Source: Arctopsyche grandis (taxonomy: Eukaryota; Arthropoda; Insecta; Trichoptera; Hydropsychidae). Taken from it: a stretch of DNA of 64,000 nt. The stretch's first letter is position 1; the number at the start of each line of letters is the position of its first letter. The translations under genes were made by a program, and so were the position numbers. The stretch is taken from contig NC_135365.1 in assembly GCF_051622035.1 (NCBI RefSeq), positions 4,640,501-4,704,500 on the forward strand, given 5' to 3'. The notes under the pieces were generated by a model. It worked only from the letters and a program-made list of their open reading frames with translations, was not told the DNA's origin and did not search any database. This document shows, one piece after another, positions 11,781-21,388 of this stretch.

Positions 11781-13300
11781 TAAGTATTCTTGTATGTACT
11801 AATATATGGAGGTATCTGAATGTATATATTTTAAATGAGCTTTTTCCCATCTGATCCTAATTAGTTGATTGTCCAAATTTTATCTTTGAACTTTATATTG
11901 TATTATATTTTTAATACGACGGTGTTTGGTCAACCACAATGTATGAAATAACCACCAAACTGAATAAGCCGTACATTAATGAAAATATGTATGTTAAATT
12001 ATATGTATAGTATATCAAACGAATTGAAAATTTCTAATAAACGTGTTCAAAATGGAAAATGACCCATTTACTAGATTGGAATTGCTTTCAACGGATTGAA
12101 AAGTCTGTTATGAATGCCAAAAGCGTAGTAAAAAGTACATATTTAATCATTTAAGTACTTTGTAATATAGTCCTTTTTTAAATTTAATTTAATTAATAAA
12201 ACATGATAAAGATATTACGAATGAATATAATTATGCCATTAAAAAGCCTATGGGAGTCTTGAAAATTTCACAAAGAACAGTTAATGCTTTTAGTATACCT
12301 CTGAGGCCATCTTGGTATTCTTAAAAGGTTTGCCAATTTTGCATTAGTCTCAGAAAATTATAAAAATAGTTTTTAATAAAGTTTTCCGCCATTGGAAAAG
12401 CATCACCATATAAAATAATCGACCTCGTTATTATAAATGAATCATTTTCATAATTATCTTTTTTAAACATAAGAACAAATAAAAATGTACTCAAATCATT
12501 CTTTACGTTACTAACGGCTCTCAAAGTTTAATAATTCTAAAAGCCGAAACGATAATTTTACACGAAATTCCACAGAATAAACTTTGCGTCAGTTTGATTT
12601 AAGAACGATCATTTATTTGAAAGCTTTTTCGCATCAAAACAACGAACTTCAAGCATATTTGGAAGAATTCGTGAGTTTTACGAGTAATAAGAAAAAATAT
12701 CCTTCCAATCGGAAGCGTCTTTAAACGGCAAAATTGAGTTAGCGCTAAAATAACATTTGAAGCGTGAAATTTTCGGTAAAAATTAAACTACGAATATAAC
12801 GTCGTTAAAAGTAATCGTCGACAGTTAAAATACGGACCAACTAACATTGAACGCGGATTACTTTCGAAAGGACCCGATCGTTAAATTTGATTCTTGCGAT
12901 AATTTTGGCAATAATCTGCGACGTGGAAAACTTTTATTTAAATCGGTAACCTAGAACATGGTATGGGCTTGCGTAAAATATCGAACGAGAGAATTTAGTT
13001 TGTAATTTATTTATTAATAGAATCCATTTTCGAAGACGGAAAATGAAACAAGAATTTTCCTCAGCCGCAGGGCCAAATCCTGAAATTGAATTAATATCCA
13101 TCGGCACCGTTGAAACACAACACGTTCTCAATATTTTTAAGGTTTCAATATCAGAAGAAAATCCATATATGTGAGCCGAATTAAAAAATATCCCATTTAA
13201 AAATGATAAGAACATCAAGAAAATTTTTCTATTATAAAATTATATTAGATGATTTTTTTACTATTTTAAATGCTAACAATATTATGTTACAATGAAAATG
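11781..13300. other. intergenic, no supported gene
   Basis: AT-rich DNA with a few short open frames on the minus strand (12,321-12,524; 12,934-13,218), neither with recognisable features. Confidence 0.5.
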
Positions 13301-13305
13301 TTATT

Positions 13306-13864
13306 GTCACTGAAATTATAATTTCACTAGTGAGATTATTATTTCACTGACTTCAGCAGTAAGTACAGATATAACAATATAATTAAATTTACTTCTCAAT
13401 GCCAGTGTATTTGTAATTTAAATAACAACGTACTACTAACCCTAACAACCTTATCTTAAAAAAATAAAACCAACCCTAACTTAACCTAACCCAACCTAAC
13501 CTTATATAAATAAGATATTATGATGTGTTTGCTTCCGCATCCAGTCCCACATATGCGGCATCAAAAAAAGCCAAATGGAAACAGTTAGTGGACCATGAGG
13601 GGAGTGGGAATGGACAGGTGCGGGGTTTTGAAGAAGGCGTGTGAGTGTGAGTTAGGCATTGGAGTGGGGATGGAGAGGAGTGGGGTTGTGATGTGGGGTG
13701 GCGCGATTCGTATCGGCAACGCACTATCATTCAACTGTCAATTAATATATGATAAGGGCCAGTGAAAATGTAATTGGATATGATTTCACTGAACAATACC
13801 CAGCGAAAATGTAACTGGTTATGATTTCACTGAAACGTCAGTGAAATTATAATTTCACTGTGAC
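13306..13864. repeat. element bounded by palindromic AGTGAAATTATAATTTCACT-like ends
   Basis: The left end reads GTCACTGAAATTATAATTTC followed by ACTAGTGAG. The right end reads GTCAGTGAAATTATAATTTC followed by ACTGTGAC. Each end is itself a near-perfect palindrome. Shorter TTTCACTG motifs recur inside (13,340, 13,785, 13,825). The interior holds a degenerate insect-telomere-like CCTAACC patch at 13,450-13,505 and a G-rich minisatellite-like block at 13,595-13,705. No transposase is visible. It is probably a non-autonomous DNA element of unknown class. Confidence 0.55.
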
Positions 13865-14359
13865 ATATATATACACTTTAAAAACATTTCCTTATTTACG
13901 TAAAGAGTCAATTTGGGGAAAATATTAATATCCGTTCGTAGATTAATTTACAATTTTATCGCAAATAGAGATGATTTTTAATATAATGCGTGAATAAATA
14001 TAAATTTAATATAATGCATAAGTAAATGAAACAATTTTTTATAGTACATATATTCGTACATATGTATGTTTTTGAAAGCAAATATGGCGCACTGCGTCAA
14101 TGTAGAATTTCGATAACTGAATTAAAATTTGCATTTATAATTTATTAATCCATTTAAATGGAAGCAAAAAGTAAATTGTCATTACATACATATATGTACA
14201 TATTCGCATGTAAAATCCATATTATTTTTTCAAATTAATGAAATATTAAATATAGTTGATCCAATATTGTAGGAAATATTGAAATTGGCTTTTGATTCAT
14301 GTGGAGATGGAAGTTAAAAATAAAACTGTTTACTTAATGTATACTAATAAAATAATTCA

Positions 14360-14720
14360 GAGGTGACCAACCCATGAATTTATCAATTTATTTGAGGAAT
14401 ATATGTAAGTGTAGAAAACAAAATTTGATGATGACGCATACCTGTTCAAAAATATCGGCCATGAGGGCATTTTCGATATACATAATATGTAAGTTTGAGC
14501 ACTAAAGTAGGGAAACTTACACAAGACAAAACTTCTACTTCCGGTTGTCGAATTTTGTAAATTTTTTTTTTTACTAAATATTGCTATAAATATGAAAATT
14601 TATGTATCAAGAAGATCTATAAACAATTTAAAAGCTCAAAATAAAATGATGAAATAATGTTGAAAAAAAAAATTGTACTTCCGGTTTATAAATTCTACTA
14701 AAAACCTTATCAACTTTAAG
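14360..14720 (+). repeat. dispersed repeat family R, partial copy
   Basis: The segment GAGGTGACCAACCCATGAAT through TAGGGAAACTTACACAAGAC and CTTCCGGTTGTCGAATTTTG parallels 33,190-33,320 and 48,775-48,910, with the CTTCCGGTT block shared with other copies. Confidence 0.6.
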
Positions 14721-14796
14721 TTTGTACATAATTAACAATTAATATAAAAAAAAAAGTTTTTTAAAAACATACCTCTTGTATAATTTGTATATAAAT

Positions 14797-15300
14797 TTAT
14801 TATTTTGAATAAAAACACCAATATTTTTTTTTACTATCGCCATCTATGTATAAAATTAATGACTACCAACTATCACCGAGATTTAAAATCTTTGGACCTG
14901 AAATGCTTCTTATACGATATTTTATCTCTATCGTAATGGCGGAGGCTCCATTTACTTATATTGATGACCAAAATGAGCAATATGGCAATGTATGATAACG
15001 ATCGGATAAGAGGTAAACTTTTTCCTGAATGGTAATCGTAAGTGAAACGTAAAAAAGGTATGTAATAAAAACTACAAATATAAATTTTCAGCTCAATACG
15101 ATTAATACTGTGGAAAAAAATTTGTGGTTAACCAACGTTCCCCCTATTTTTTACAAACCTCCTTTTAGCTTCACTTACGAAAAAAATTCTTCTTATCCGA
15201 TCGTTTTCATTCTTTGCCATATTGCTCATTTTGGTCATCAATATAAGTAAATAGTGAATAGCCCGATGAAATATCATCGCATGGGTATAAAATTATTATA
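14797..15300. repeat. foldback repeat (TGATGACCAAAATGAGCAAT family)
   Basis: The left arm (about 14,925-15,055) contains ATTGATGACCAAAATGAGCA and CGATCGGATAAGAGG. The right arm (about 15,165-15,290) contains their reverse complements, TGCTCATTTTGGTCATCAAT and CTTATCCGATCG. A related copy lies at 62,200-62,784, where it interrupts a LINE. No open frame is preserved. Confidence 0.65.
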
Positions 15301-15544
15301 TACCCGTATAAAACTAAAAAAAAAATCCGGAACCGGAACCGTTATTTTCGTAGACTTTCATAGATAGTTTTCAATTCTTCATTTGTAATAATTTACAATT
15401 TTTAAAGTTAACGTTAACAAAATGTAATATTTTCCGATTATACACAAACGGTCATTGACCTCGTAACGTTGAATATTATTATGACACATAACAAATTACG
15501 TGCATATACATATGATGTGTATTTACAACACGTATTCTGGGCGA

Positions 15545-15625
15545 GGATATGGCGTGCGGCGCGGGCTCGTGAGGACATTGCGTTTGGATCGGAGGGTCCG
15601 AGGTTCGAGGTTCGGAATGAAATCA
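15545..15625 (+). repeat. tRNA-derived SINE-like head
   Basis: A GC-rich block contains a TGGCGTGCGG A-box-like motif at 15,550 and a GGTTCGAGGTTC B-box-like motif at 15,602, spaced as in a Pol III internal promoter. It does not fold into an intact tRNA by eye. It is most likely the head of a tRNA-derived SINE. Confidence 0.4.
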
Positions 15626-15824
15626 ATTTTTTCTCGAATATCGTCAAAATATAAATTATTTAAATTATAATTTTAATTTAATTGAAAATAAATATATAAA
15701 AAAAATGGTTCAAAACCTCGCTAAATGAAATTATTAAAATTCCTTTTTTTCTATATGGCGAGAAGGAATATTTCAATTAATGTTTTAAAAAAAAAGGCGA
15801 AATGAAGAATTGGATTTGGCGTGA

Positions 15825-15905
15825 TGTCCGTGACCATTAGCTCAATTTAGCCTATATTCAGGCTATTTGGGGTGATCGGTTCGAGTCGCGACAAAGTCAT
15901 CTCGT
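15825..15905 (+). repeat. second tRNA-derived SINE-like head or tRNA pseudogene
   Basis: TAGCTCAATTTAG at 15,838 fits an A box and GGTTCGAGTC at 15,878 fits a B box, 40 bp apart start to start, close to tRNA spacing. The stem positions do not pair well enough for a functional tRNA call. Confidence 0.4.
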
Positions 15906-15962
15906 CGAAAAATGAATTTATCGATTTTTATCGATTCATTCATTATGTTCGGCGAGAGTTAG

Positions 15963-16000
15963 GACACACACACACACACACACCCACACACACACACACA
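15963..16000. repeat. (AC)n microsatellite
   Basis: An interrupted run of AC dinucleotides. Open frames on both strands through it are low-complexity artefacts. Confidence 0.95.
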
Positions 16001-16019
16001 GATTACCGTCTTTATATAT

Positions 16020-16520
16020 ATGATGTATACTCCGCCATTACGATGGTGCAAAAATATCGCATCAGACGCGTTTGAAACTTCTCCTACGAGAAAGTGCCTG
16101 ACGTTTGTCCAGCGTTTGTTTAGACTGTTCTTACTTTTCGCCATGTCAGATTTCAATTGTTTAAACGCCTATAACTTTTTCTTTTTTCACTCTATATTTT
16201 ATCACAAGGCTGTTAGTTTAGTTTTACTTCACCTATTGGTCTGACAGTATTTCCTATATTCTTCCAATCGGTTTGAAACTTTTCCATATTGCGCGGTTTG
16301 GTCACTCTAATCAAATTTAAATTACTTCCGCTAGTTTTATGGTGAGAAATAATCGTAATAAACACGCTAAAGAATCCAAAAATTTTAGCGACGATGACAG
16401 CTCAGCTCCATCAGTGGCCGGTAGCCTTATACATATGTTTGACCACACTCGTTTTGTCAGATTTTAATTGTTTTAACGCCTATAACTTTATCTTTTTCAA
16501 ACTATTCCTTTTAAAATTTT
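16020..16520. repeat. fragments of the foldback family
   Basis: The block ATGTCAGATTTCAATTGTTT followed by AAACGCCTATAACTTTTTC (16,143-16,185) is the reverse complement of 62,210-62,255, and a second diverged copy occurs at 16,455-16,500. TCCGCCATTACGATGG at 16,031 is also an inverted counterpart of the foldback element near 14.93 kb. Confidence 0.5.
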
Positions 16521-16562
16521 AATTTAGACCCTCAATATCTTATTGTTATTATTATATTATAT

Positions 16563-17110
16563 TTCGAGAATTATACTGGATTTTAATAAACGCGAAGAGT
16601 TCACATATGTACATATGTATGTATGTAAAATATGTAAATGTAGGTATGTAAAGAGTCCAAAATAAAAGTAGAAGAAAAATCGAAATAGAGTAAACTGCCA
16701 CTTCCGGTTGACGAATCTTAACTGAATTTAACATTTTAATTGGTGGTAAGCTTAAATTTTTAGATATGAAATTTCAGAAAAACTCAAAGATTTCTGATAA
16801 CAACATATTATCTCTCTAGATTCTAGAGAGTAAACAATTCTAAGCTCTGGAGTAAAAATACTACTTCTGGTTTAGGAAAAAATATTTAATTGAATCCAAA
16901 AACTTAAAAAAAAGTGGACACCTATAAGGATAGGTACTAATTCTGGTCAGCTTCGTAATTTGAAAGAAATTACGTCGTATCGATAACCATTTCTGTAATA
17001 GATACTAACTTAGACAAAATAATCTCATACACAAACAAAAACGTCATCAGTGATCGATTTTGAGTTCGAATCAGTCAATATCTCGAGTACGAATTTTCTC
17101 ATGATTAAAA
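16563..17110 (-). repeat. dispersed repeat family R, copy at the left edge of unit 1
   Basis: The inverted-orientation copy includes AAACTGCCACTTCCGGTTGA near 16,695, AATACTACTTCTGGTTTAGG near 16,858 and GAGTTCGAATCAGTCAATAT near 17,063. Equivalent copies sit at 34,560-35,070 and 50,147-50,640, at the same place in units 2 and 3. Confidence 0.75.
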
Positions 17111-17461
17111 AACTTCCAATACAAAGTGCAAATAAATTTTCAACATATGTAGTTCCAAGTTTTTTATTCGTTCGCCTGGTTTTTATTTAATTTTCTGTCA
17201 TAGAAGATTTAGAACCAAATTGTTTCGTAATTAAATAATTTATTTTAGTGAAATCAATATAATTTTTTATATACATATGTATGTAGAATTGATTTTTAAA
17301 CGAGCCGAGATAAAGTGTGTGGTATGCATGGGAAAGACCGGATGCGTGTTGTTATGGTCACTTGTTGGAGAACGAGCCCGAAGATAACATGTGTTAATAA
17401 ATACATAGTTCTGACTTAATCTGCGTTTCACTTGGAATCCTTCACATCCGGATCCTATATT

Positions 17462-17480
17462 TGGGGGCTTTGTCCGGGAT
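17462..17480 (+). promoter_or_regulatory. tRNA-Pro-like primer binding site
   Basis: TGGGGGCTTTGTCCGGGAT resembles the 3' end of tRNA-Pro in reverse complement (TGGGGGCTCGTCCGGGAT), with TTG in place of CG in the middle. The position just after the putative LTR and 84 bases before the gag start codon fits a reverse-transcription primer site. Confidence 0.6.
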
Positions 17481-17563
17481 GCCTGAAGACATTTCGAGTG
17501 ACAGCCAGAAGCGGTCAGACGACGACGCGGAGTTTTGACAGTTGAGGTTAGGACGCGCGCGCG

Positions 17564-19189
17564 ATGACGAGATCGCGTACGAGCTTAAAGGCGAAGCCCG
17601 TGACGTCGGTGACGTCACGTCAGCGAACACGCCACACGACGATGATGATATCCAAGACGATAGCGCCAATGTCAGCGTCAGTTTTACGTCGGCTAACTGT
17701 CGTGGAGATGCAGAGGTTCGCGGACTTAGACGAAGATGATGACGACGACGATGAAGAGGAAGAAGAAGACGAAGTGCCATATTTTGACAGAGACAAATTC
17801 GAGACTTACGCGCCACGGTTTAAGGGGATTGGCGGTGTGCCAATCAGCCGGTGGATTGAGCACATGGAAGAATTTGCGAAGTTCTTCCACTGGACGCCCC
17901 TGGAGCAACTGGTCTACGGGAGAATATATTGCGTAGGAACAGCGAGAATGTTCCTGGATTCAGAAGGGATAATTATATCATGGACTATCCTTAAGCAGAA
18001 GCTGATAGAAGAGTTCCAGTGGGATGACGAAGAGCTCGTCTTTGAAGAACGAGAAATGCTTGCTCAAGCAGAGCCCATTGACTCCGATTCAAGTGGGGCC
18101 GGTGAAACACCAGACGACGAACCCAGGGTGACGGGGCCCGTGAGAAACCGTGAAAACCGAGAAAGACTGAGTTCACGATGCTACAATTGTGGTGGACGTG
18201 GTCATTTAGCAGCCGACTGTAGGTTTAAGACGAGAGGAACTCGTTGTTTCAATTGTAACGAGTTTGGGCACATATCAGCTCAATGTAACAGCACCAAAAC
18301 AAAGACTGTCTTGACAATACAAGAAGAAATAAGAGAACCAGTCAGTATTCCAATACAAGAAGAAATAAGAGAACCAGTCAGTATTCTAACACAAGAGGAC
18401 GAGGCGAACATGGCTGATGGAGATGTAAACATGGCCGATGTAAGTGTGAACAGTGATGGTTTGCACAGAAAAAGACCTTTGCAGCAACGGGCTTCACGAG
18501 AGATGTCTGCTCAAAGAGAACTCATTGTTTCCAATAATGAAGAGGACGATGCGAACATGGCTGATGGAGATGTAAACATGGCTGATGTAAGTGTGAACAG
18601 TGATGGTTTGCACAGAAAAAGACCTTTGCAGCAACGGGCTTCACGAGAGATGTCTGCTCAAAGAGAACTCATTGTTTCCAATGATGAAGAGGACGATGCG
18701 AACATGGCTGATGGAGGTGTGAACCTGGCTGATGGAAGTATGGACGGTGATGGTTTGCAAAGAGGAAGACTTTGGGACTACGGAGACATACCGTTTTCAA
18801 ATACGGATGAACCACCCGATGATCAATTTGGAAAAGGATCTAAGGATTATAGTCATTTGAAGAATTCTGAAGATGAGAATAAAGAAAAGGAGAAACATAA
18901 AGACAAAGAGAAAGATATGGCTAAATCACAAGAAGGATTAAGGGACCCAGTCAAAATTTCAACACCAAAAGACACTGTATTCACTTTCAAGCTCGGTCGT
19001 AGTCGGATTGATGTTAATTCAATGGAAAAGAAAATAGAACCATGGATTGAGAAAAGACTTACTGGATGTATCAGTGAGCTAGAACCAATATGTGTTGACT
19101 TCATTTATGGTAAATTACTAGCAGAATATCTGTGGGGTGACGGCAGATTCATCGGACAGTCACAGAGAATCGCCGAGGGCATTGGATAG
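17564..19189 (+). CDS. Gag-like protein with two zinc knuckles and a C-terminal PWI-like domain
   Basis: 541 codons without interruption. In order: a basic N-terminus; an acidic run (about residues 54-70); a retrotransposon Gag capsid-like region (about 70-175, with PISRWIEHMEEFAKFF and KQKLIEEFQWDDEE); two CCHC zinc knuckles of form C-x2-C-x4-H-x4-C at residues 206-219 and 228-241; a duplicated IQEEIREPVSI segment; almost three copies of a 49-residue repeat beginning near residue 278; a charged KEKEKHKDKEKD stretch; and a C-terminal block around residues 480-525 with KKIEPWIEKRLTGCIS and EPICVDFIYGKL. That last block matches the pattern of the PWI domain, a nucleic-acid-binding fold of splicing factors such as SRm160 and RBM25, including the P-W-I triplet at 493-495. 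The expected helix 4 region is cut short. Gag packages RNA; a PWI tail would be a captured host module. No pol follows. The start at 17,564 is the first ATG of the frame; a later MM at about 27-28 is possible. Whether it is expressed is unknown. Confidence 0.75.
   Translation: MTRSRTSLKAKPVTSVTSRQRTRHTTMMISKTIAPMSASVLRRLTVVEMQRFADLDEDDDDDDEEEEEDEVPYFDRDKFETYAPRFKGIGGVPISRWIEHMEEFAKFFHWTPLEQLVYGRIYCVGTARMFLDSEGIIISWTILKQKLIEEFQWDDEELVFEEREMLAQAEPIDSDSSGAGETPDDEPRVTGPVRNRENRERLSSRCYNCGGRGHLAADCRFKTRGTRCFNCNEFGHISAQCNSTKTKTVLTIQEEIREPVSIPIQEEIREPVSILTQEDEANMADGDVNMADVSVNSDGLHRKRPLQQRASREMSAQRELIVSNNEEDDANMADGDVNMADVSVNSDGLHRKRPLQQRASREMSAQRELIVSNDEEDDANMADGGVNLADGSMDGDGLQRGRLWDYGDIPFSNTDEPPDDQFGKGSKDYSHLKNSEDENKEKEKHKDKEKDMAKSQEGLRDPVKISTPKDTVFTFKLGRSRIDVNSMEKKIEPWIEKRLTGCISELEPICVDFIYGKLLAEYLWGDGRFIGQSQRIAEGIG
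18395..18745 (+). repeat. 147-bp in-frame tandem repeat within gag
   Basis: GAGGACGA recurs at 18,395, 18,542 and 18,689, exactly 147 bp (49 codons) apart. The first two copies differ at only a handful of bases and the third is partial and more diverged after about 40 bp. The period keeps the frame open. Confidence 0.9.
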
Positions 19190-19776
19190 AATTTAAGTTG
19201 TACCGATGGAAGTGAAGTGTGCGTTTGTGAATTAGAGAATAAGTGAAATACCTGGAGGGTTTTTAGTTAAGCCTTACTTGTAATTTGATGATTGAAAAGT
19301 GTAATGTTTTATTGCTTATTCTAGTATTTTTGGGAAGTGCTTGGTACATTGAATCATGTTTTAATGTGGTTACATGCTTAGAAGAATATAAGATAACTGT
19401 ATTGAAATGTAATTCTAGTAATGTTTTAAAATGTGATTGTTTATGGTGTAAAGATTTAACCTGTCATTGTAAAGGTATTGACCTTTCTGTTTTGTATTGC
19501 TTGACATAATTTTAAATTGTAATTGTGATGATTTATGTGTAACTTTAATTGTGATGTGTAACTTTATTGAAGATTGAATTATGTTGAAATGTAAAAATTG
19601 ATTTGTAGTGAAATGTGCAACGATTAATTTGTTATAATTGTAATTGTTATGTAAATTGTAAAATGATTGATGTATAAGTGTATTGAAATGTAGTTGTGAT
19701 GATGATTGTAATTGTGATTTAAATTGTAATTGTGACAATTGAAAGCATGTTTAGAAGAATATAAGGGATCCTATAT

Positions 19777-21300
19777 GTATGTACCTATTTACGTATATTT
19801 GTAATAAAAAAAATATTTCAAATTTAATTAAGAACCATTTTTTTTTATTTATAAAGTAAAATTGAAATAAAACAGCCATATTTATGCTCATAATATTTAT
19901 TTTCAATCGATTAAAATACTGATATTAAGTGAAGTGCAAAAATTTTTATATCCATAACTTGTTATCTCGTTGGACGTCGTTATCTGATAAAATAAACTAT
20001 TTATTTTGAAGCTTTCGTGACAGTTTGTAAAACGTGTTAGAAATATCTTCAAATGATATACTTATGTATAATAAATAGTACATAGTACAAGCATGTGGTT
20101 AAAAGTGATATTGTACATATGTACATTAGACTTTATCATCAGATTTCATATTATTTTAAATTAGATGATATATTTAAATTAAAGTGTAGAATACGATATT
20201 CAAAATATTCATAGCTTTTAAAAATAATATACAGAAGTTAAATTGAATTTTTGTCATTTAATATACTAGAAGATTATCATTTCGTTGAAATTAACGAGAT
20301 GAAAACTAGTCTTCATTAAAAATATTTATATTATATGTATGTTTGTCTATTGGAACTCAATTGAGAAATCAATTTACGATGCCTTTAAAGCAGCCAAGGC
20401 TATTTTCTGTTCAACACATGAAGTTTTGTGATCGGGATAAAGTTTGCTTGAAGATTTTGACTGATTCGAAACAGTTTACATTTTGGTTTAAATGTGTTTG
20501 TTTCGTTGTCGAAATTTTAGCACGATCACAAAATTTCACCTATTGTTTTTACTTGCATACGTATAGATACAAGTAAAAATGGAAGTTTTAACAATAAAAT
20601 GTTATTAAAAATAATCAGTTTAAAAATATCAAAAGAAAAAAAAACGATCCGTTATACGAATAAACACATGATAATATTTTTAATTAAATTTAAATTTTTA
20701 ATACATAATTAACATAATTAAATAGTTAATTCAAACATTATGTTAAAATTATAAACAAGTTTACACACATAATATTAAATAAACAAGCATATTTCGAAAA
20801 GTAGAGCCAATTTACTTTACAAACTTATCATATCAAAATAAAGTAAAAATACAATATGGACATGTAAATACATATTTATTTACACGACAAATATATGAAT
20901 GTATATTAATATTAATACAACTTAAATTACATTAAAGTTTCATGCAATAAACAGTTTCTTGCAAGATAGCGTTTTTCTTCCTTGTAAATGACATTCGTAT
21001 GAATATGTAGAGTTAGTTGGTGAATAAATTTCAACGTTGAGATTATCGAGTGGCTGTAATCAAAAAATAAAACAATCCGTTAAAATCCAATTTATCGATT
21101 TGAAAGAAAGTAATATAAAAATATGTTCATCAAAATGACGTGTCCAAATCACCTGACAAGATCGAATTGAAGAAGTCCATGACTTTGACACGACTAAAAT
21201 AAAAGTAGTTGATCGATACTTTATGAAAGAAAAAATTAAATGTTGTGAAAATAATTACAAATAAAAAACATTAATAATTATATTAAAACATGCGAATAAA
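19777..21300. other. AT-rich flank downstream of gene A
   Basis: It is homologous to 35,236-37,300 and 50,826-52,270. Position 20,605-20,608 (TTAA) is the unoccupied counterpart of the piggyBac-like insertion in unit 2. Short open frames (for example 20,343-20,576) are not preserved between units and are not called. Confidence 0.6.
21054..21193 (-). other. decayed duplicate of the last exon-intron block of gene A
   Basis: On the minus strand an ATTTTAG acceptor is followed at 21,193 by a 41-nt segment reading VMDFFNSIL, a near copy of the gene's own MDFFNLNLK, then a GTGATTTG donor at 21,152 and a TTTTTTGATTACAG acceptor ending at 21,054. The same arrangement, more degraded, exists near 37,140 and 52,110. 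It may be an alternative 3' exon or untranslated sequence. Confidence 0.45.
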
Positions 21301-21388
21301 ATAAAAAATAAAAATATTTAATAACAAAATGAAGTCCAAAGCGTGTTTCTACTTTTGTCCAAGGCGTTAGTGCTATCCTTATTCCGGA

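Larger units (their letters stand above)
17287..19776 (+). mobile_element. gag-only LTR-retroelement derivative inserted in unit 1
   Basis: Units 2 and 3 are continuous across this point (TATGTATGTACC near 35,229 and 50,815), whereas unit 1 carries about 2.49 kb between two TATGTATGTA-like flanks, so it is an insertion. Its left part (about 17,287-17,460) looks like a 5' LTR: it contains an AATAAA at 17,396 and is followed by a primer-binding-site-like sequence. The left LTR ends GGATCCTATAT and the whole insertion also ends GGATCCTATAT, as expected if the 3' LTR has been deleted down to its last bases. One long gag reading frame is present and no pol or env. The tail (19,385-19,745) is a degenerate TGTAATTGTGATG repeat. 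The target-site duplication cannot be fixed because the site is a microsatellite. Confidence 0.75.

Noticed and set aside
15545-15625. Functional tRNA gene
   Set aside because: A and B boxes are present but the acceptor and anticodon stems do not pair convincingly.
19285-19509. 74-codon frame with a signal-peptide-like start and many cysteines
   Set aside because: It lies in the degenerate TGTAATTGTGATG tail of the gag insertion; the cysteines follow from the TGT-rich repeat. No relative recognised.
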